Of a DNA stretch of 64,000 nt, positions 18,501 through 30,857 are shown piece after piece; within the stretch, counting starts at the first letter, position 1, and each line of letters begins with the position of its first letter. The position numbers were made by a program, and so were the translations under genes. The notes beneath the pieces were generated by a model. It made no database searches, was not told where the DNA came from, and worked only from the letters and a program-made list of their open reading frames with translations. This DNA comes from Vulcaniibacterium tengchongense (GTDB lineage Bacteria > Pseudomonadota > Gammaproteobacteria > Xanthomonadales > Xanthomonadaceae), in NCBI RefSeq assembly GCF_003814555.1, contig NZ_RKQN01000001.1, positions 1,280,566 to 1,344,565 of the forward strand. Direction: 5' to 3'.

Positions 18501-18817
18501 CGGCGCGCGCTCGCCCCCGCACGGGCGGCCATGCGGCGCCTGCGCCACCGCCTGCAGGCGGTGGCTGCCCACCGGCTTGTGCCGCTGCCGCTCGCAGACC
18601 ATGCACTCGTCCTCGGCTTCGTGGGCGATGGTCTCGATGGCCTCAGCGCGTTGGCCCGCGCTTGCTTCCGACTCGCGTACCCGGATTCAGGCAGGTGATC
18701 CGCAGATGAACGCCGGCGCGGCCGGGCGGGTACGGTGAGACCGGTCACACCGGTGCCCGGCATCGCCGCGTAGCCTCGGACGGATTCAGGCTTGTCCATC
18801 CCCCGCGAGGTAACGCC
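18501..18817 (+). other. Intergenic region with a 20-bp perfect palindrome
   Basis: 317 bp between liuB and the bactofilin gene with no supported ORF. A perfect 20-bp palindrome (18545-18564, CCACCGCCTG and its complement) lies 45 bp after the liuB stop and may end its transcript, although no T run follows. GCGAGG at 18808-18813 could be the ribosome site for the next gene. Confidence 0.5.
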
Positions 18818-19396
18818 ATGGCGATCTTCAACAACCCCTCCGCCCCGCCCAAGCGCGACCCGGCGCCGCAACCGGAGAGCGCGCTGAAGAAGGAGCCCGA
18901 TCCCCGCGAGATCGTCTTCGGCGCGCCGACGGCGGCGCCGGCCTACGCGCCGAACCCGACGCCTCCGGCCGCGCCGGCACCCGCCCCGTCGCCGGCGCCG
19001 CGCCCGGCCGAGCGCGAAGGCAAGGAATCGCTGATCGCCGCCGACCTGTCGATCGAGGGCAAGATCCAGGGTTCCGGGCACATCCGCATCGCCGGCCGGT
19101 TCAAGGGCGACGTGCAGGTGGACGGCGACCTGACCGTGGAAGTCGGCGCCAAGCTCGACGGCGGCGTGCGCGCGCGCAAGGTGGTGGTCGCGGGCGAGCT
19201 GGAGGGCAACATCGAGGGAGCGCAGCGGGTCGAGCTGCTGGAAAGCGGCGCGATCGTCGGCGACGTCAAGGCCGGCACGGTCACCGTCGCGCCCGGCGCG
19301 CGCATGCGCGGCCAGGTCGAGTTCGGCTGGGACGAGAAGGACCTGCGCAAGGGCCACGGCAAGGCCGAGGCTGCGGAGGCCGGCGCCGCGTCATGA
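18818..19396 (+). CDS. Bactofilin
   Basis: 192 residues. Bactofilins polymerise without nucleotide into filaments that place cell-wall or polar machinery. The N-terminal 65 residues are Pro/Ala-rich and disordered. The central region, about 70-170, is the beta-helical bactofilin domain, with repeated units such as DLSIEGKIQGSGHIRIAGRFKGDVQVDGDL-type turns (only part quoted as pattern), then a short Lys/Glu/Ala-rich tail. It shares ATGA with the next gene (19393), so the two are translationally coupled. The partner or membrane target is not visible; the protein has no membrane segment of its own. Confidence 0.88.
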   Translation: MAIFNNPSAPPKRDPAPQPESALKKEPDPREIVFGAPTAAPAYAPNPTPPAAPAPAPSPAPRPAEREGKESLIAADLSIEGKIQGSGHIRIAGRFKGDVQVDGDLTVEVGAKLDGGVRARKVVVAGELEGNIEGAQRVELLESGAIVGDVKAGTVTVAPGARMRGQVEFGWDEKDLRKGHGKAEAAEAGAAS

Positions 19397-19767
19397 GCGC
19401 AGCGCCTCGCCCGGGCACGCCCGGCGCCACGCGGACCTGTCCGCACTGCAAGACCACGATCCTGGAAAGCGCCAGCGTCTGCCCCGCGTGCCGGCACCAC
19501 CTGCGCTTCGACCCGGATGCGGCGCAGTCCGCGCGCATGCGCTCGGTGCCGTTGCGCGTGGAAGGCACGATCCGGCCGCCGTCCGGCGAGGCCGCGCTGG
19601 AGTATTCGGTGGTGCTGACGATCCGCAACGCCGAGGGCGCGGAGATCGACCGCCAGGTCGTCGGCGTCGGCGCGCTGTTTCCGGGCGAGGAGCGCAGCTT
19701 CACCCTGGCGGTGGAGGCGACCGAGGCCAACGGGTATCGCCCGGCCCGCGGGCGTGGGCGGCACTAG
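19393..19767 (+). CDS. Zinc-ribbon protein coupled to bactofilin
   Basis: 124 residues. Two CxxC pairs (CPHCKT at about residues 16-19 and CPACRHH at about 33-36) form an N-terminal zinc ribbon. The rest is predicted beta-strand (SVPLRVEGTIRPPSGEA, then EYSVVLTIRNAEG), ending in an Arg/Gly-rich tail. The start overlaps the bactofilin stop by four bases, so the pair is made together and may act together. I do not recognise a named family. It has no signal peptide or membrane helix. A role as a bactofilin-associated adaptor is only an inference from the gene arrangement. Confidence 0.7.
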   Translation: MSAAPRPGTPGATRTCPHCKTTILESASVCPACRHHLRFDPDAAQSARMRSVPLRVEGTIRPPSGEAALEYSVVLTIRNAEGAEIDRQVVGVGALFPGEERSFTLAVEATEANGYRPARGRGRH

Positions 19768-20073
19768 CGGGCGCCTCGTCCGGGAAGTCGCGCACGCGTC
19801 GCCGAACGAGGGAGCGCTCGTCCGCCTCGCGACGGTGCCCGCGGCCGTGGCGCTGGTGCGCCTTGCGGTCCTGGGCACGGCGAACGCGCCTTCGGATGCG
19901 GGAAGCGCGAGTGCCGGCGCGGCGGCTGCGTGTCCGCCTGCGCCTGCGAAGGCAGCCTTCCCTGAAGTCCGCGGCCGCCGGCAGGCGGGCATTCCGGCCA
20001 GGCGGCGTACCGACGCGAGCCGCGGAGGCATCCGCGGCCGAGGCACGCCGCGGATCGGACGCCGGGCGGACGG
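19768..20073. other. Gap between zinc-ribbon gene and the feo operon end
   Basis: 306 bp of very GC-rich sequence with no supported gene. Open frames crossing it on both strands lack ribosome sites and family-like sequence. No strong terminator hairpin with a T tract was seen between these converging units. Confidence 0.4.
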
Positions 20074-20324
20074 CTACCGCCGCGGCGGCGTCGGCTCGCA
20101 GGCGCTGCAGCCGCCGCAGCCGTCGGCGCCGGCGCGCGCCGGCGGGGCGATGGCGCGGCCGAGGCCCACGAGCCAGCGCGGCCGCCCTTCTCGGACCAGC
20201 GGCGCGGCGAGCGCGATGCGCAGCCGGCGCACCGCGTTCGGGAATTGCCGCTTGGCCACGTAGGCCGCGCTGAGCAGCACCGCCAGCGCCACCGCCACGT
20301 ACTGCGCGAGCAGGCCCGCGTCCA

Positions 20325-20325
<1 letters not shown>
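20074..20325 (-). CDS. Small FeoB-associated Cys-rich membrane protein (DUF6587-like)
   Basis: 83 residues. It has one N-terminal membrane helix (about residues 8-24, AQYVAVALAVLLSAAYV), a basic central part, and a C-terminal cysteine cluster GCGGCSAC. Its ATG shares a base with the feoB stop, so it is translationally coupled to FeoB. Xanthomonads carry a protein of this design after feoB, and other bacteria have FeoB-associated Cys-rich proteins or FeoC at this place. A role in ferrous iron hand-off or sensing is plausible, but no function is demonstrated. It is too short to have a clear independent ORF signal and is best supported by position and motif. Confidence 0.7.
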
Positions 20326-22192
<1,867 letters not shown>

Positions 22193-22196
<4 letters not shown>

Positions 22197-22444
22197 GCGG
22201 CCCTCTCGGTGTCCGGCCGCACCCGCACCCGCGCGGCCTCGCTGCGGCGCAGCGCGAAGCGGGTGAAGCCGATCTGCACCAGCAGCGGCTCGGCGGCGAT
22301 CGGTCCGGCCGCCATCACCTCCACCCGTTCGCCGCTGACGAAGCCGAGTTCGCGCAGGCGGCGCGCGATCGCGTCGTTCGGCGCCTGGTCTTCGACCGCT
22401 TGCACGATCGCGGCGGTGCGGCGGGGCAGTTCGGACAGCTTCAA
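22193..22444 (-). CDS. feoA: FeoA, SH3-like ferrous iron transport accessory protein
   Basis: 83 residues from TTG 22444, chosen because GAGGTGAG precedes it by a good spacing and the product then has normal FeoA length. The longer frame from 22513 would add a Pro/Arg-rich lead unlike the family and would cover the upstream control region. The core has the SH3-like FeoA pattern: LSELP, then ARRLRELGFVSGERVEV and a VQIGFTRFALRRSEA block. FeoA binds FeoB and modulates its activity. The ATGA overlap with feoB supports co-expression. Confidence 0.85.
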
Positions 22445-22517
22445 GGGCTCACCTCGGAAACCGGGGTCCGGATCGGGCGCCGCGGCGCATCGAGCACGTC
22501 CCGGCCTCTCCAAATGG

Positions 22518-22533
22518 GAATCGTTCTCGATTC
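22518..22533 (-). promoter_or_regulatory. Probable Fur box upstream of feoA
   Basis: GAATCGTTCTCGATTC is a perfect 6-bp inverted repeat (GAATCG/CGATTC) with a 4-base centre, followed by AT-rich sequence. It lies 74 bp upstream of the feoA start. The pattern resembles the AATNNTTCTCATT-type Fur sites of xanthomonads. Iron repression of feoAB is expected from known biology. Confidence 0.55.
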
Positions 22534-22600
22534 TAGCACCGCAGGCGGCGCGCGGGGGCCGCCGCTATGATTCGCCACAGTCCGTAAGCCCGAAAGGACG

Positions 22601-23398
22601 ATGACCCATCCGCTGCTGATCCTGCACGAAGGCCCGGTCGCCCGCGTGCGCCTGAACCGCCCCGAGCTGCACAACGCCTTCGACGCCGTGCTGATCGCCG
22701 CGCTGACCGGCGCGCTGCAGGCGGCCGCGCGCGACGGCGCGGTGCGCGCCGTGGTCCTGGAAGGCGAAGGGCCGTCGTTCTCCGCCGGCGCCGACCTCCA
22801 CTGGATGCGCGGCATGGCCGCCGCCGACGAGGCCGAGAACCGCGAGGACGCGCTCGCCCTCGCCCGGCTGATGCGCACGCTCGACGAACTGCCCAAGCCG
22901 ACCATCGCCCGCGTGCACGGCGCCGCGTTCGGCGGCGGCGTCGGCCTGGTGGCCTGCTGCGACATCGCCGTCGCCGCGGACGGCACCAAGTTCGGCCTCA
23001 CCGAGAGCCGCCTCGGGCTGCTGCCGGCGGTGATCTCGCCGTACGTGGTCGAGGCGATCGGCGCGCGCCAGGCGCGGCGTTGGTTCGCCACCGGCGAAAC
23101 CTTCGACGCCGCGACGGCGCTGCGGCTCGGCCTGGTGCACGAGGCGGTGCCGGCGGAAGCGCTGGACGCGGCGGTGCAGCGCCAGATCGACCTGTTGCTG
23201 AAGGCCGGCCCGCACGCCGCGGCCGCGGCCAAGGCGCTGGTGCGGCGGGTGGCGGCCGGCCCGGACCGCGACCGGCTCGATGCCGACAACGCCGCGCTGA
23301 TCGCGCAGTTGCGCGTCTCGCCCGAGGGCCAGGAAGGCCTGTCCGCCTTCCTCGGCAAGCGCCCGCCGAGCTGGATCGACGCCCAGCAGAAGCGCTAG
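22601..23398 (+). CDS. liuC: Methylglutaconyl-CoA hydratase (enoyl-CoA hydratase family)
   Basis: 265 residues, a crotonase-fold enzyme expected to hydrate 3-methylglutaconyl-CoA to HMG-CoA. The oxyanion blocks are SAGADLHWM (about residues 61-69) and GAAFGGGVGLV (about 106-116). The acidic residue follows in LTESRLGLLPA. The RNA-binding AUH-like family shares this length. Assignment to the liu pathway comes from its place between liuB and liuD and the overall pattern; a general enoyl-CoA hydratase role is the alternative. TATGATTCG at about 22567 may be a promoter -10, as the gene stands divergent from feoA. Confidence 0.85.
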   Translation: MTHPLLILHEGPVARVRLNRPELHNAFDAVLIAALTGALQAAARDGAVRAVVLEGEGPSFSAGADLHWMRGMAAADEAENREDALALARLMRTLDELPKPTIARVHGAAFGGGVGLVACCDIAVAADGTKFGLTESRLGLLPAVISPYVVEAIGARQARRWFATGETFDAATALRLGLVHEAVPAEALDAAVQRQIDLLLKAGPHAAAAAKALVRRVAAGPDRDRLDADNAALIAQLRVSPEGQEGLSAFLGKRPPSWIDAQQKR

Positions 23399-23789
23399 CC
23401 GCGGATCACGAACACGGACGGAGCGATGCTCGGCGCTTCGGCGAGGTCCACAACGAGCCCGGCGCCGGAGTTCCGGAACCCGGGTACGGGAAGGCGCAGC
23501 GCCTGGCGCTGATGGTTGGGCGGTGCGCGAGCCTTCTCCCCGCCCCGGCCCATGTTCGTGGCCTGGTCGTCGGCGGCTTCCGTGCGGGCCTGGTGGCCGG
23601 CGATGCGGTGACCGGGGCGCCGAAGGCCCGCGCCGCACCGCTTCCGGCCCATGCCGCCCGACCGCCGGATCACCTGAAAGCGAGCGGCATGCCCCCGGGC
23701 GGCTTCCCGATTTGCTCCCAAGCCTCCGTTCAGGCGCATGATCCACACTCCCCCTCCGGGCTCATCCGTGTCCATCCGTGGCTAAACCC
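23399..23789 (+). other. Intergenic region between liuC and liuD
   Basis: 391 bp. A 126-codon open frame on the minus strand lacks a ribosome site and family features and is not called. TCATCCGTGTCCATCCGTGG immediately before liuD contains a short direct repeat (ATCCGTG) but no clear ribosome site. Confidence 0.4.
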
Positions 23790-25783
<1,994 letters not shown>

Positions 25784-25787
<4 letters not shown>

Positions 25788-26677
25788 AATCCTCCGTGCG
25801 CATCGTCGAAGTCGGCCCGCGCGACGGCCTGCAGAACGAGAAGACCACGGTCGCGACCGCGGACAAGATCGCGCTGATCGACCGCCTGTCCGCCACCGGC
25901 TTGCGCAGCATCGAGGCGACCAGTTTCGTCAGCCCGAAGTGGGTGCCGCAGCTGGCCGACGCGGCCGAGGTCTACGCCGGCATCCGCAAGGCGCCCGGCG
26001 TGCGCTATCCGGTGCTGGTGCCGAACGAACAGGGCTACGAGCGCGCGCGCGCGGTCGGCGTGGAGGAGATCGCGGTGTTCACCGCGGCCTCGGAAGCGTT
26101 CAACCGCAGGAACATCAACGCCGGCATCGACGAATCGCTGCAGCGCTTCGCGCCGGTGCTGGAACGCGCGCGCGCCGACGGCGTGGCGGTGCGCGGCTAC
26201 GTCTCGACCGTGCTCGGCTGCCCGTACCAGGGCGACGTGCCGGTGGCCGACGTGGTGCGCGTCGCCCGCGCGCTGCACGCGATGGGCTGCTACGAGGTCT
26301 CGCTCGGCGACACCATCGGCGTCGGCACGCCGGGCAAGGCGCGCGCGATGCTGCGCGCGGTCGCGCAGGAAGTGCCGATGGCGGCGCTCGCGGTGCACTT
26401 CCACGACACCTACGGCCAGGCGCTGGCCAACATCCTCGCCTGCCTGGAGGAAGGCGTGGCGGTGGTCGACGCGTCCGTGTCCGGCGCCGGCGGCTGCCCC
26501 TATGCGCAAGGCGCGAGCGGCAACGTCGCCACCGAGGACGTGGTCTACATGCTGCGCGGACTGGGCGTGGAGACCGGCATCGACCTGGACGCGCTGGCCG
26601 AGACCGGCCGCTGGCTGGCCGCCCGGCTCGGCCGCGAGACCGGCAGCAAGGCCGGCAAGGCGCTGGCCGCCGCATGA
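25784..26677 (+). CDS. liuE: Hydroxymethylglutaryl-CoA lyase
   Basis: 297 residues, cleaving HMG-CoA to acetoacetate and acetyl-CoA, the last step of the leucine branch. It is an HMGL-like TIM barrel with [11 protein letters not shown] at the N-terminus (metal Asp and Arg), [12 protein letters not shown], the metal pair in [13 protein letters not shown], and the conserved [14 protein letters not shown] loop carrying the catalytic cysteine. The ATG overlaps the liuD stop. This completes a full carboxylase-to-lyase route within the window, with liuA and liuB further upstream. Confidence 0.94.
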
Positions 26678-26948
26678 GCGCGCGGCCGCCCGCATCCCCG
26701 GCGATGCCTTGGGGCTGAATTCGTCGAGCGGGGCCGATCGAGGACGAGCCGGAGACGCTGCGCGCCTGGCGCCGGACGAGGCGCGGGCGTTCTGCGGGCG
26801 GCGGCGCGCCAGCGGCGGGCCGCACCGACACGTGCCGGCCGAAGCGGCAGCGGGCGGCGTCGCCGGCGCTCCGCGCAGTCCTGCGGGCACGCGGGAGCGC
26901 GTCCCCCGCACGCGCTAGAATCGCGGCTTTCGCATCGAGGGTCCGCCC

Positions 26949-27719
26949 ATGCAACTCGACACCGTCCGCGCCGTGGTCACCGGCGGCGTTTCCGGCCTCG
27001 GCCTGGCCGTGGCCCGGCACCTGGTCGCCCGCGGCGGCAAGGTCGCCCTGCTCGACGTCAACGACGAGAAGGGCGCCGCGGCGATCGCCGAGCTCGGCGA
27101 CGCCGCCGCGCGCTACTACAAGACCGACGTCACCTCCGAGCAGAGCGTGGCCGCCAACCTCGAGGCCGCGCGCGGGTTCCTCGGCGGGCTCAACGCCGCG
27201 ATCAACTGCGCCGGCATCCTCGGCGCCGGCCGCGTGCTCGGCAAGGAGGGGCCGATGCCGCTGGCCCAGTTCCAGGGCACGGTGATGGTCAACCTGGTCG
27301 GCAGCTTCAACGTCGCCAAGGCCGCCGCCGCGCTGATGCAGCACAACGAGCCCGGCGCCGACGGCGAGCGCGGCGTGATCGTCAACACCGCCTCGGTGGC
27401 CGCGTACGAAGGCCAGATCGGCCAGGCCGCGTACTCGGCCAGCAAGGCCGGCGTGGTCGGCATGACCCTGCCGATGGCGCGCGAGCTGGCGCGCTTCGGC
27501 ATCCGCGTGATGACGGTGGCCCCGGGCGTGTTCTGGACGCCGATGGTCGACGGCATGCCCGAGTCGGTGCAGCAGTCGCTGGCAGCGTCGATCCCGTTCC
27601 CCTCGCGCCTGGGCAAGCCGGAGGAATTCGCCGACCTGGTCGCCTACATCCTCGGCAACCCCTACCTCAACGGCGAGACCATCCGCCTCGACGGCGCGAC
27701 GCGCCTGGCGCCGAAGTAA
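26949..27719 (+). CDS. HSD10-like short-chain dehydrogenase (3-hydroxyacyl-CoA type)
   Basis: 256 residues. It has the classical SDR fold, with NAD motif TGGVSGLG (residues 11-18), NCAG and catalytic YSASK (Tyr162, Lys166). The insert after the fourth strand and the length match the type-2 3-hydroxyacyl-CoA / 2-methyl-3-hydroxybutyryl-CoA dehydrogenases, which oxidise an isoleucine intermediate. Its place after liuE fits branched-chain breakdown. CTAGAATCG at about 26914-26922 is a good -10 element 26 bp before the start, suggesting its own promoter. The precise substrate is inferred. Confidence 0.88.
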   Translation: MQLDTVRAVVTGGVSGLGLAVARHLVARGGKVALLDVNDEKGAAAIAELGDAAARYYKTDVTSEQSVAANLEAARGFLGGLNAAINCAGILGAGRVLGKEGPMPLAQFQGTVMVNLVGSFNVAKAAAALMQHNEPGADGERGVIVNTASVAAYEGQIGQAAYSASKAGVVGMTLPMARELARFGIRVMTVAPGVFWTPMVDGMPESVQQSLAASIPFPSRLGKPEEFADLVAYILGNPYLNGETIRLDGATRLAPK

Positions 27720-27814
27720 CCGGGATCCGGGACCGGGCCGGGTTCGCGAGGGCGGACCCCGCGCCCGGCCCCGCCTTCCGCTTCCACGAATCTCCGATCC
27801 CGAATCCCGCTTCC

Positions 27815-28381
27815 ATGAAAGCCAGCGAAATCAAGAAGGGCAACGTCGTCGAACACGCCAACGGCGTCTACCAGGTCCGCGACATCGAGCGCAGCTCGCC
27901 GCAGGGACGCGGCGGCAACGTGCGCTATCGCTTCACGATGTACAGCGTGCCGGGCAACGCCAAGCTCGACGCCAGCTTCGACGCAGACGACGAGCTCAAG
28001 GAAGTCGACCTGGCCCGCCGCCAGGCGACCTTCTCGTACAAGGACGGCGAGGCCTTCGTGTTCCTCGACGACGAGGACTACACCCCGTATGCGCTGGACG
28101 CGGACGTGGTCGGCGACGCCGCCGGCTACATCGTGCCGGACCTGTCGGGCTGCTACGTGCAGATCATCGACGACCTGCCGGTCGGGCTGCAGCTGCCGCA
28201 GAACGTGGCGATCGAAGTGGTCGACACGCCGCCGGAGCTGAAGGGCGGCACCGCGACCAAGCGGCCGAAGCCGGCGAAGCTGGCGACCGGCATCGAGATC
28301 ATGGTGCCGGAGTACATCGGCAACGGCGAGCGCGTGCTGGTCAACACCGCCACCGGCGAGTTCGCCGGCCGCGCCGACTGA
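27815..28381 (+). CDS. efpL: Elongation factor P-like protein EfpL (YeiP)
   Basis: 188 residues, three-domain EF-P fold. EF-P relieves ribosome stalling at polyproline; the EfpL branch does so for a wider set of motifs. The loop that reaches the P site reads SSPQGRGG with Arg32 at the tip, the position held by an unmodified Arg in E. coli YeiP rather than a modified Lys. The [10 protein letters not shown] and GRAD end blocks are also YeiP-like. ATG 27815 is used. It converges on a DUF4105 gene, with a shared hairpin between them. Confidence 0.9.
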   Translation: MKASEIKKGNVVEHANGVYQVRDIERSSPQGRGGNVRYRFTMYSVPGNAKLDASFDADDELKEVDLARRQATFSYKDGEAFVFLDDEDYTPYALDADVVGDAAGYIVPDLSGCYVQIIDDLPVGLQLPQNVAIEVVDTPPELKGGTATKRPKPAKLATGIEIMVPEYIGNGERVLVNTATGEFAGRAD

Positions 28382-28386
28382 TTCCC

Positions 28387-28410
28387 CGCCCGGGCCGCGA
28401 GGCCCGGGCG
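28387..28410. terminator. Bidirectional hairpin between efpL and DUF4105 gene
   Basis: A perfect 10-bp stem CGCCCGGGCC / GGCCCGGGCG with a GCGA loop lies exactly between the converging stop codons. No T tract is present on either side, so termination efficiency is uncertain. Confidence 0.6.
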
Positions 28411-28411
28411 C

Positions 28412-30262
28412 TCAGCGCAGCCGCAGGCCGCCGTCGGCGCGATGCAACTCGCGCAGCCGGCGTCCGAGCAGGTCGGCGTTGGCCTGTATCCCGTCCAGCG
28501 CCGCCCGCTGCGGCGCCGGCAGCAGATCGCGCGCGGCCGCCTGCAACCGCGCCTCGGCCTGGCGCCAGCGTTCCCGCCGCTGCGTTCCCGCGGCGGCCAG
28601 CGCAGCGCGCTCCTCCGCCTGCGGCAGGCCGTAGCCGCCGGTGTCGAGCAGCGACGCGGGACGGCCGAAATAGCCCCCCTCCTCCAGCAGCCGGCGCAGT
28701 GCCTCCTCGGCGACGCGCGCCTGCGCCGGCAGCGCGCGCCCGTCGCGGCCGAGATATCGGCGTTTCAACGCGTCCTGGGCGCGCAGCTGCTGCCGGCGCA
28801 GCGCGGCCTGCTCCAGCACCAGCAGCGCCGCGGTCGCGCGCGCGTCGCCGCGCTGGAGCCAGGGCCGGCGCCGCTCCGGCGCGAGGTCCATCCACCCGCG
28901 CGCGTCCGCCGGCGCCAACGCCAGTTCCCGTTTCGCCACCGCATAGAGGCGGTCGAAGCGTTCGGCCAGCGAATCGAAGCGGTAGCCGAGCCGCAGCGCC
29001 TGCGCCGGGTCGTCCAGCACCGAGGCGTCGGCGATGCCGGCGCGCTGCAACCGCCGCAGCAGCGCGGTCGGCGTCACGCTCTCCAGCCGCAGCCCGGCCA
29101 GGCGCGGCGCGCCTTCGCGCAGCAGGCGGTAGGTCTCGACCGCGCAGTTGTTGCTGAGGAAGTAGTAGCGGCCGTCGTAGCTCCAGTGCAGCTGCGCGGC
29201 GCGTTCGACCACGCCGGCGACCTCGTCGCGGCGCAGCCGCAGCGGGATCGAGCGCAGCCCGCGCAGTTCCACCCGGGTGTACTCGTCCACCACCTGCTCC
29301 AGCGGCAGCACGAACAGCCGCGACGGATAGCGCCCGGCCAGGCCGCGCCAGCTGGAGATCTGCAGGTCGCCGACGAAGGCGCGGAACGACAGCACGCGAT
29401 GGTGGGCGAGGTCGAGCCGGCAGTCCGGCCCCGGCGCGCGGCCGGGCGCGCAGACCACCAGGCGCAGCATGCTGTGACCCCAGCGGCTCATCGGCTGCGC
29501 GTTGGGCTCGGCCAGCAGGTAGTCGATCCCGTAGACGCGGGCCGGATCGAGCGCGGCCAGCGCCTCGCCGCCCTGCCCGCCGGCGTCAGCGAAGGGGTAG
29601 TCGCCGGCGCAGGGCGCGCGCGCCAGCGGCGGCGCGCCCAGCCGCTGCGCGAGATGGCGGTACAGCGCCGGCCGGCGGCAGGCGTACTGCGGATCGAGCA
29701 GGAAATGCTCGACGTTGACCGCGAGGAACTCGCGCGGGCCGGACAGCTCGTACGGGTCCGGGCTGCGGTCGAGCATGCGGTTCTCGCGCCGGCCGAGCGT
29801 GCGCGTGGCCAAGCGCGTGGCGCGCACCTGCCAGCCGGCCAGGTCGAGCAGGCGCGGATCGCGCGAAAGCGCGCGGCCGGTGGCGCGGTCGTAATGGTGC
29901 GCCAGTTCGTGCAGCAGTGCGGCCAGCGCCATGCGCCCGGCCCCGTCCCGGCCGGCCTCGCCGTCGCGGCCCGCCAGCGCACCGAGCAGGCGCGCGTTGA
30001 GCAGGACCTCGCGGTCGCGGGCGACGCCGTGCACGCGGGCGCCGAGCGCGTCGCTCCAGCGGACCGCGAGACCGGCCGGCAATGCCGCGGCCATTCCGGC
30101 CGGCAGCCGCCGCCGGGCCTCGTCCAGCAGGGCCTGGCTGGCGGCGGTCTCGGCCGCCGTCAGCCCTTTCCCATCGAGTTCCAGCCCGGCCTGCGCCGGG
30201 CCCGCGAGCGCGAGCGCCAGCAGCAGCGCGGGCAGTCGCCGGCCGCGGCCGGCGGCGTTCAC
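28412..30262 (-). CDS. Exported DUF4105 protein with HExxH motif
   Basis: 616 residues from GTG 30262, chosen because it gives a normal signal peptide (about 1-24) and overlaps the upstream stop as GTGA. Near residues 110-130 is LLHELAHHYD, a zinc-metalloprotease-like HExxH. The DUF4105 domain follows, with GHSMLRLVV and the conserved YFLSNNCAVETYRLL Cys/Asn block, in which the cysteine may be catalytic. The C-terminal 150 residues are Arg/Ala-rich and helical. Relatives are called Lnb-like N-terminal periplasmic domains. It is exported, and its function is unknown. It forms a two-gene unit with a DUF2388 protein, a pairing also known in Pseudomonas. Confidence 0.8.
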   Translation of the reverse strand: MNAAGRGRRLPALLLALALAGPAQAGLELDGKGLTAAETAASQALLDEARRRLPAGMAAALPAGLAVRWSDALGARVHGVARDREVLLNARLLGALAGRDGEAGRDGAGRMALAALLHELAHHYDRATGRALSRDPRLLDLAGWQVRATRLATRTLGRRENRMLDRSPDPYELSGPREFLAVNVEHFLLDPQYACRRPALYRHLAQRLGAPPLARAPCAGDYPFADAGGQGGEALAALDPARVYGIDYLLAEPNAQPMSRWGHSMLRLVVCAPGRAPGPDCRLDLAHHRVLSFRAFVGDLQISSWRGLAGRYPSRLFVLPLEQVVDEYTRVELRGLRSIPLRLRRDEVAGVVERAAQLHWSYDGRYYFLSNNCAVETYRLLREGAPRLAGLRLESVTPTALLRRLQRAGIADASVLDDPAQALRLGYRFDSLAERFDRLYAVAKRELALAPADARGWMDLAPERRRPWLQRGDARATAALLVLEQAALRRQQLRAQDALKRRYLGRDGRALPAQARVAEEALRRLLEEGGYFGRPASLLDTGGYGLPQAEERAALAAAGTQRRERWRQAEARLQAAARDLLPAPQRAALDGIQANADLLGRRLRELHRADGGLRLR

Positions 30263-30582
30263 AGCGCCAGGATCGCCCGCGCCAGTTCCAGGTCGCTGGC
30301 CTGGCGGGCCTCGGCGTCGCGTTCGCGCAGCGTGCGCAGCGCCGCCTCGAGTCGCGCGCCGCGGATCGCGCCGTCGCTGGCGACGAAGCTGGCGGCATCG
30401 TCGCGCGCGGCCAGGACGATCTTGTCCTCGTCGTCGCCGGAGGAATCGGAGCTGGCGTCGCTGGAAGCGGAGCTGCCGCCGGCCGAGGTACCGGCGGAGG
30501 TGCCGGCGAAGCTGGAGGCCAGCGCGGCCGGCGCGAAGGCGGTCAGGAGGACGGCGCAGAGCGGCAGAAGCGTACGGTTCAT
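30259..30582 (-). CDS. DUF2388 small exported protein
   Basis: 107 residues with a signal peptide (about 1-22, ending ALA). A Ser/Gly/Asp-rich low-complexity stretch is followed by the conserved block DKIVLAARDDAASFVASDG and the end SDLELARAILAL, which mark DUF2388. Members are short exported proteins of unknown role, often in tandem near DUF4105 genes. The stop overlaps the DUF4105 start by GTGA, so both products are made from one transcript. The periplasm or cell surface is the likely site. Confidence 0.75.
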   Translation of the reverse strand: MNRTLLPLCAVLLTAFAPAALASSFAGTSAGTSAGGSSASSDASSDSSGDDEDKIVLAARDDAASFVASDGAIRGARLEAALRTLRERDAEARQASDLELARAILAL

Positions 30583-30857
30583 CGGTCGGTATCCCTGGGG
30601 CCGGAAGCCGGCGGCGCCGGCGAAGCGGCAAGACTAACCGCTTCGCGCCTCGGAATTCCGCCGGGCGCGTCGCGCGTTCGGCGATCAGCCAGCTGGCGTT
30701 CGCCGGCGCGCGGAACCTGCCGGACGCGGAGCCGCGGCGTGCCGCCAGCGCGCGTCGACCCGCCTCGACGCGGCCGGCCTCCCGCTCCTTCGCGCGAGCG
30801 GTGTCGGCCCTTGCGCGGCGCCGGTATCCGAGCGCCGCCTGCCGCGGCGGGATGCGC

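Noticed and set aside
23395-23775. 126-codon minus-strand frame between liuC and liuD
   Set aside because: It has no ribosome site, no recognisable domain and a composition typical of a chance frame.
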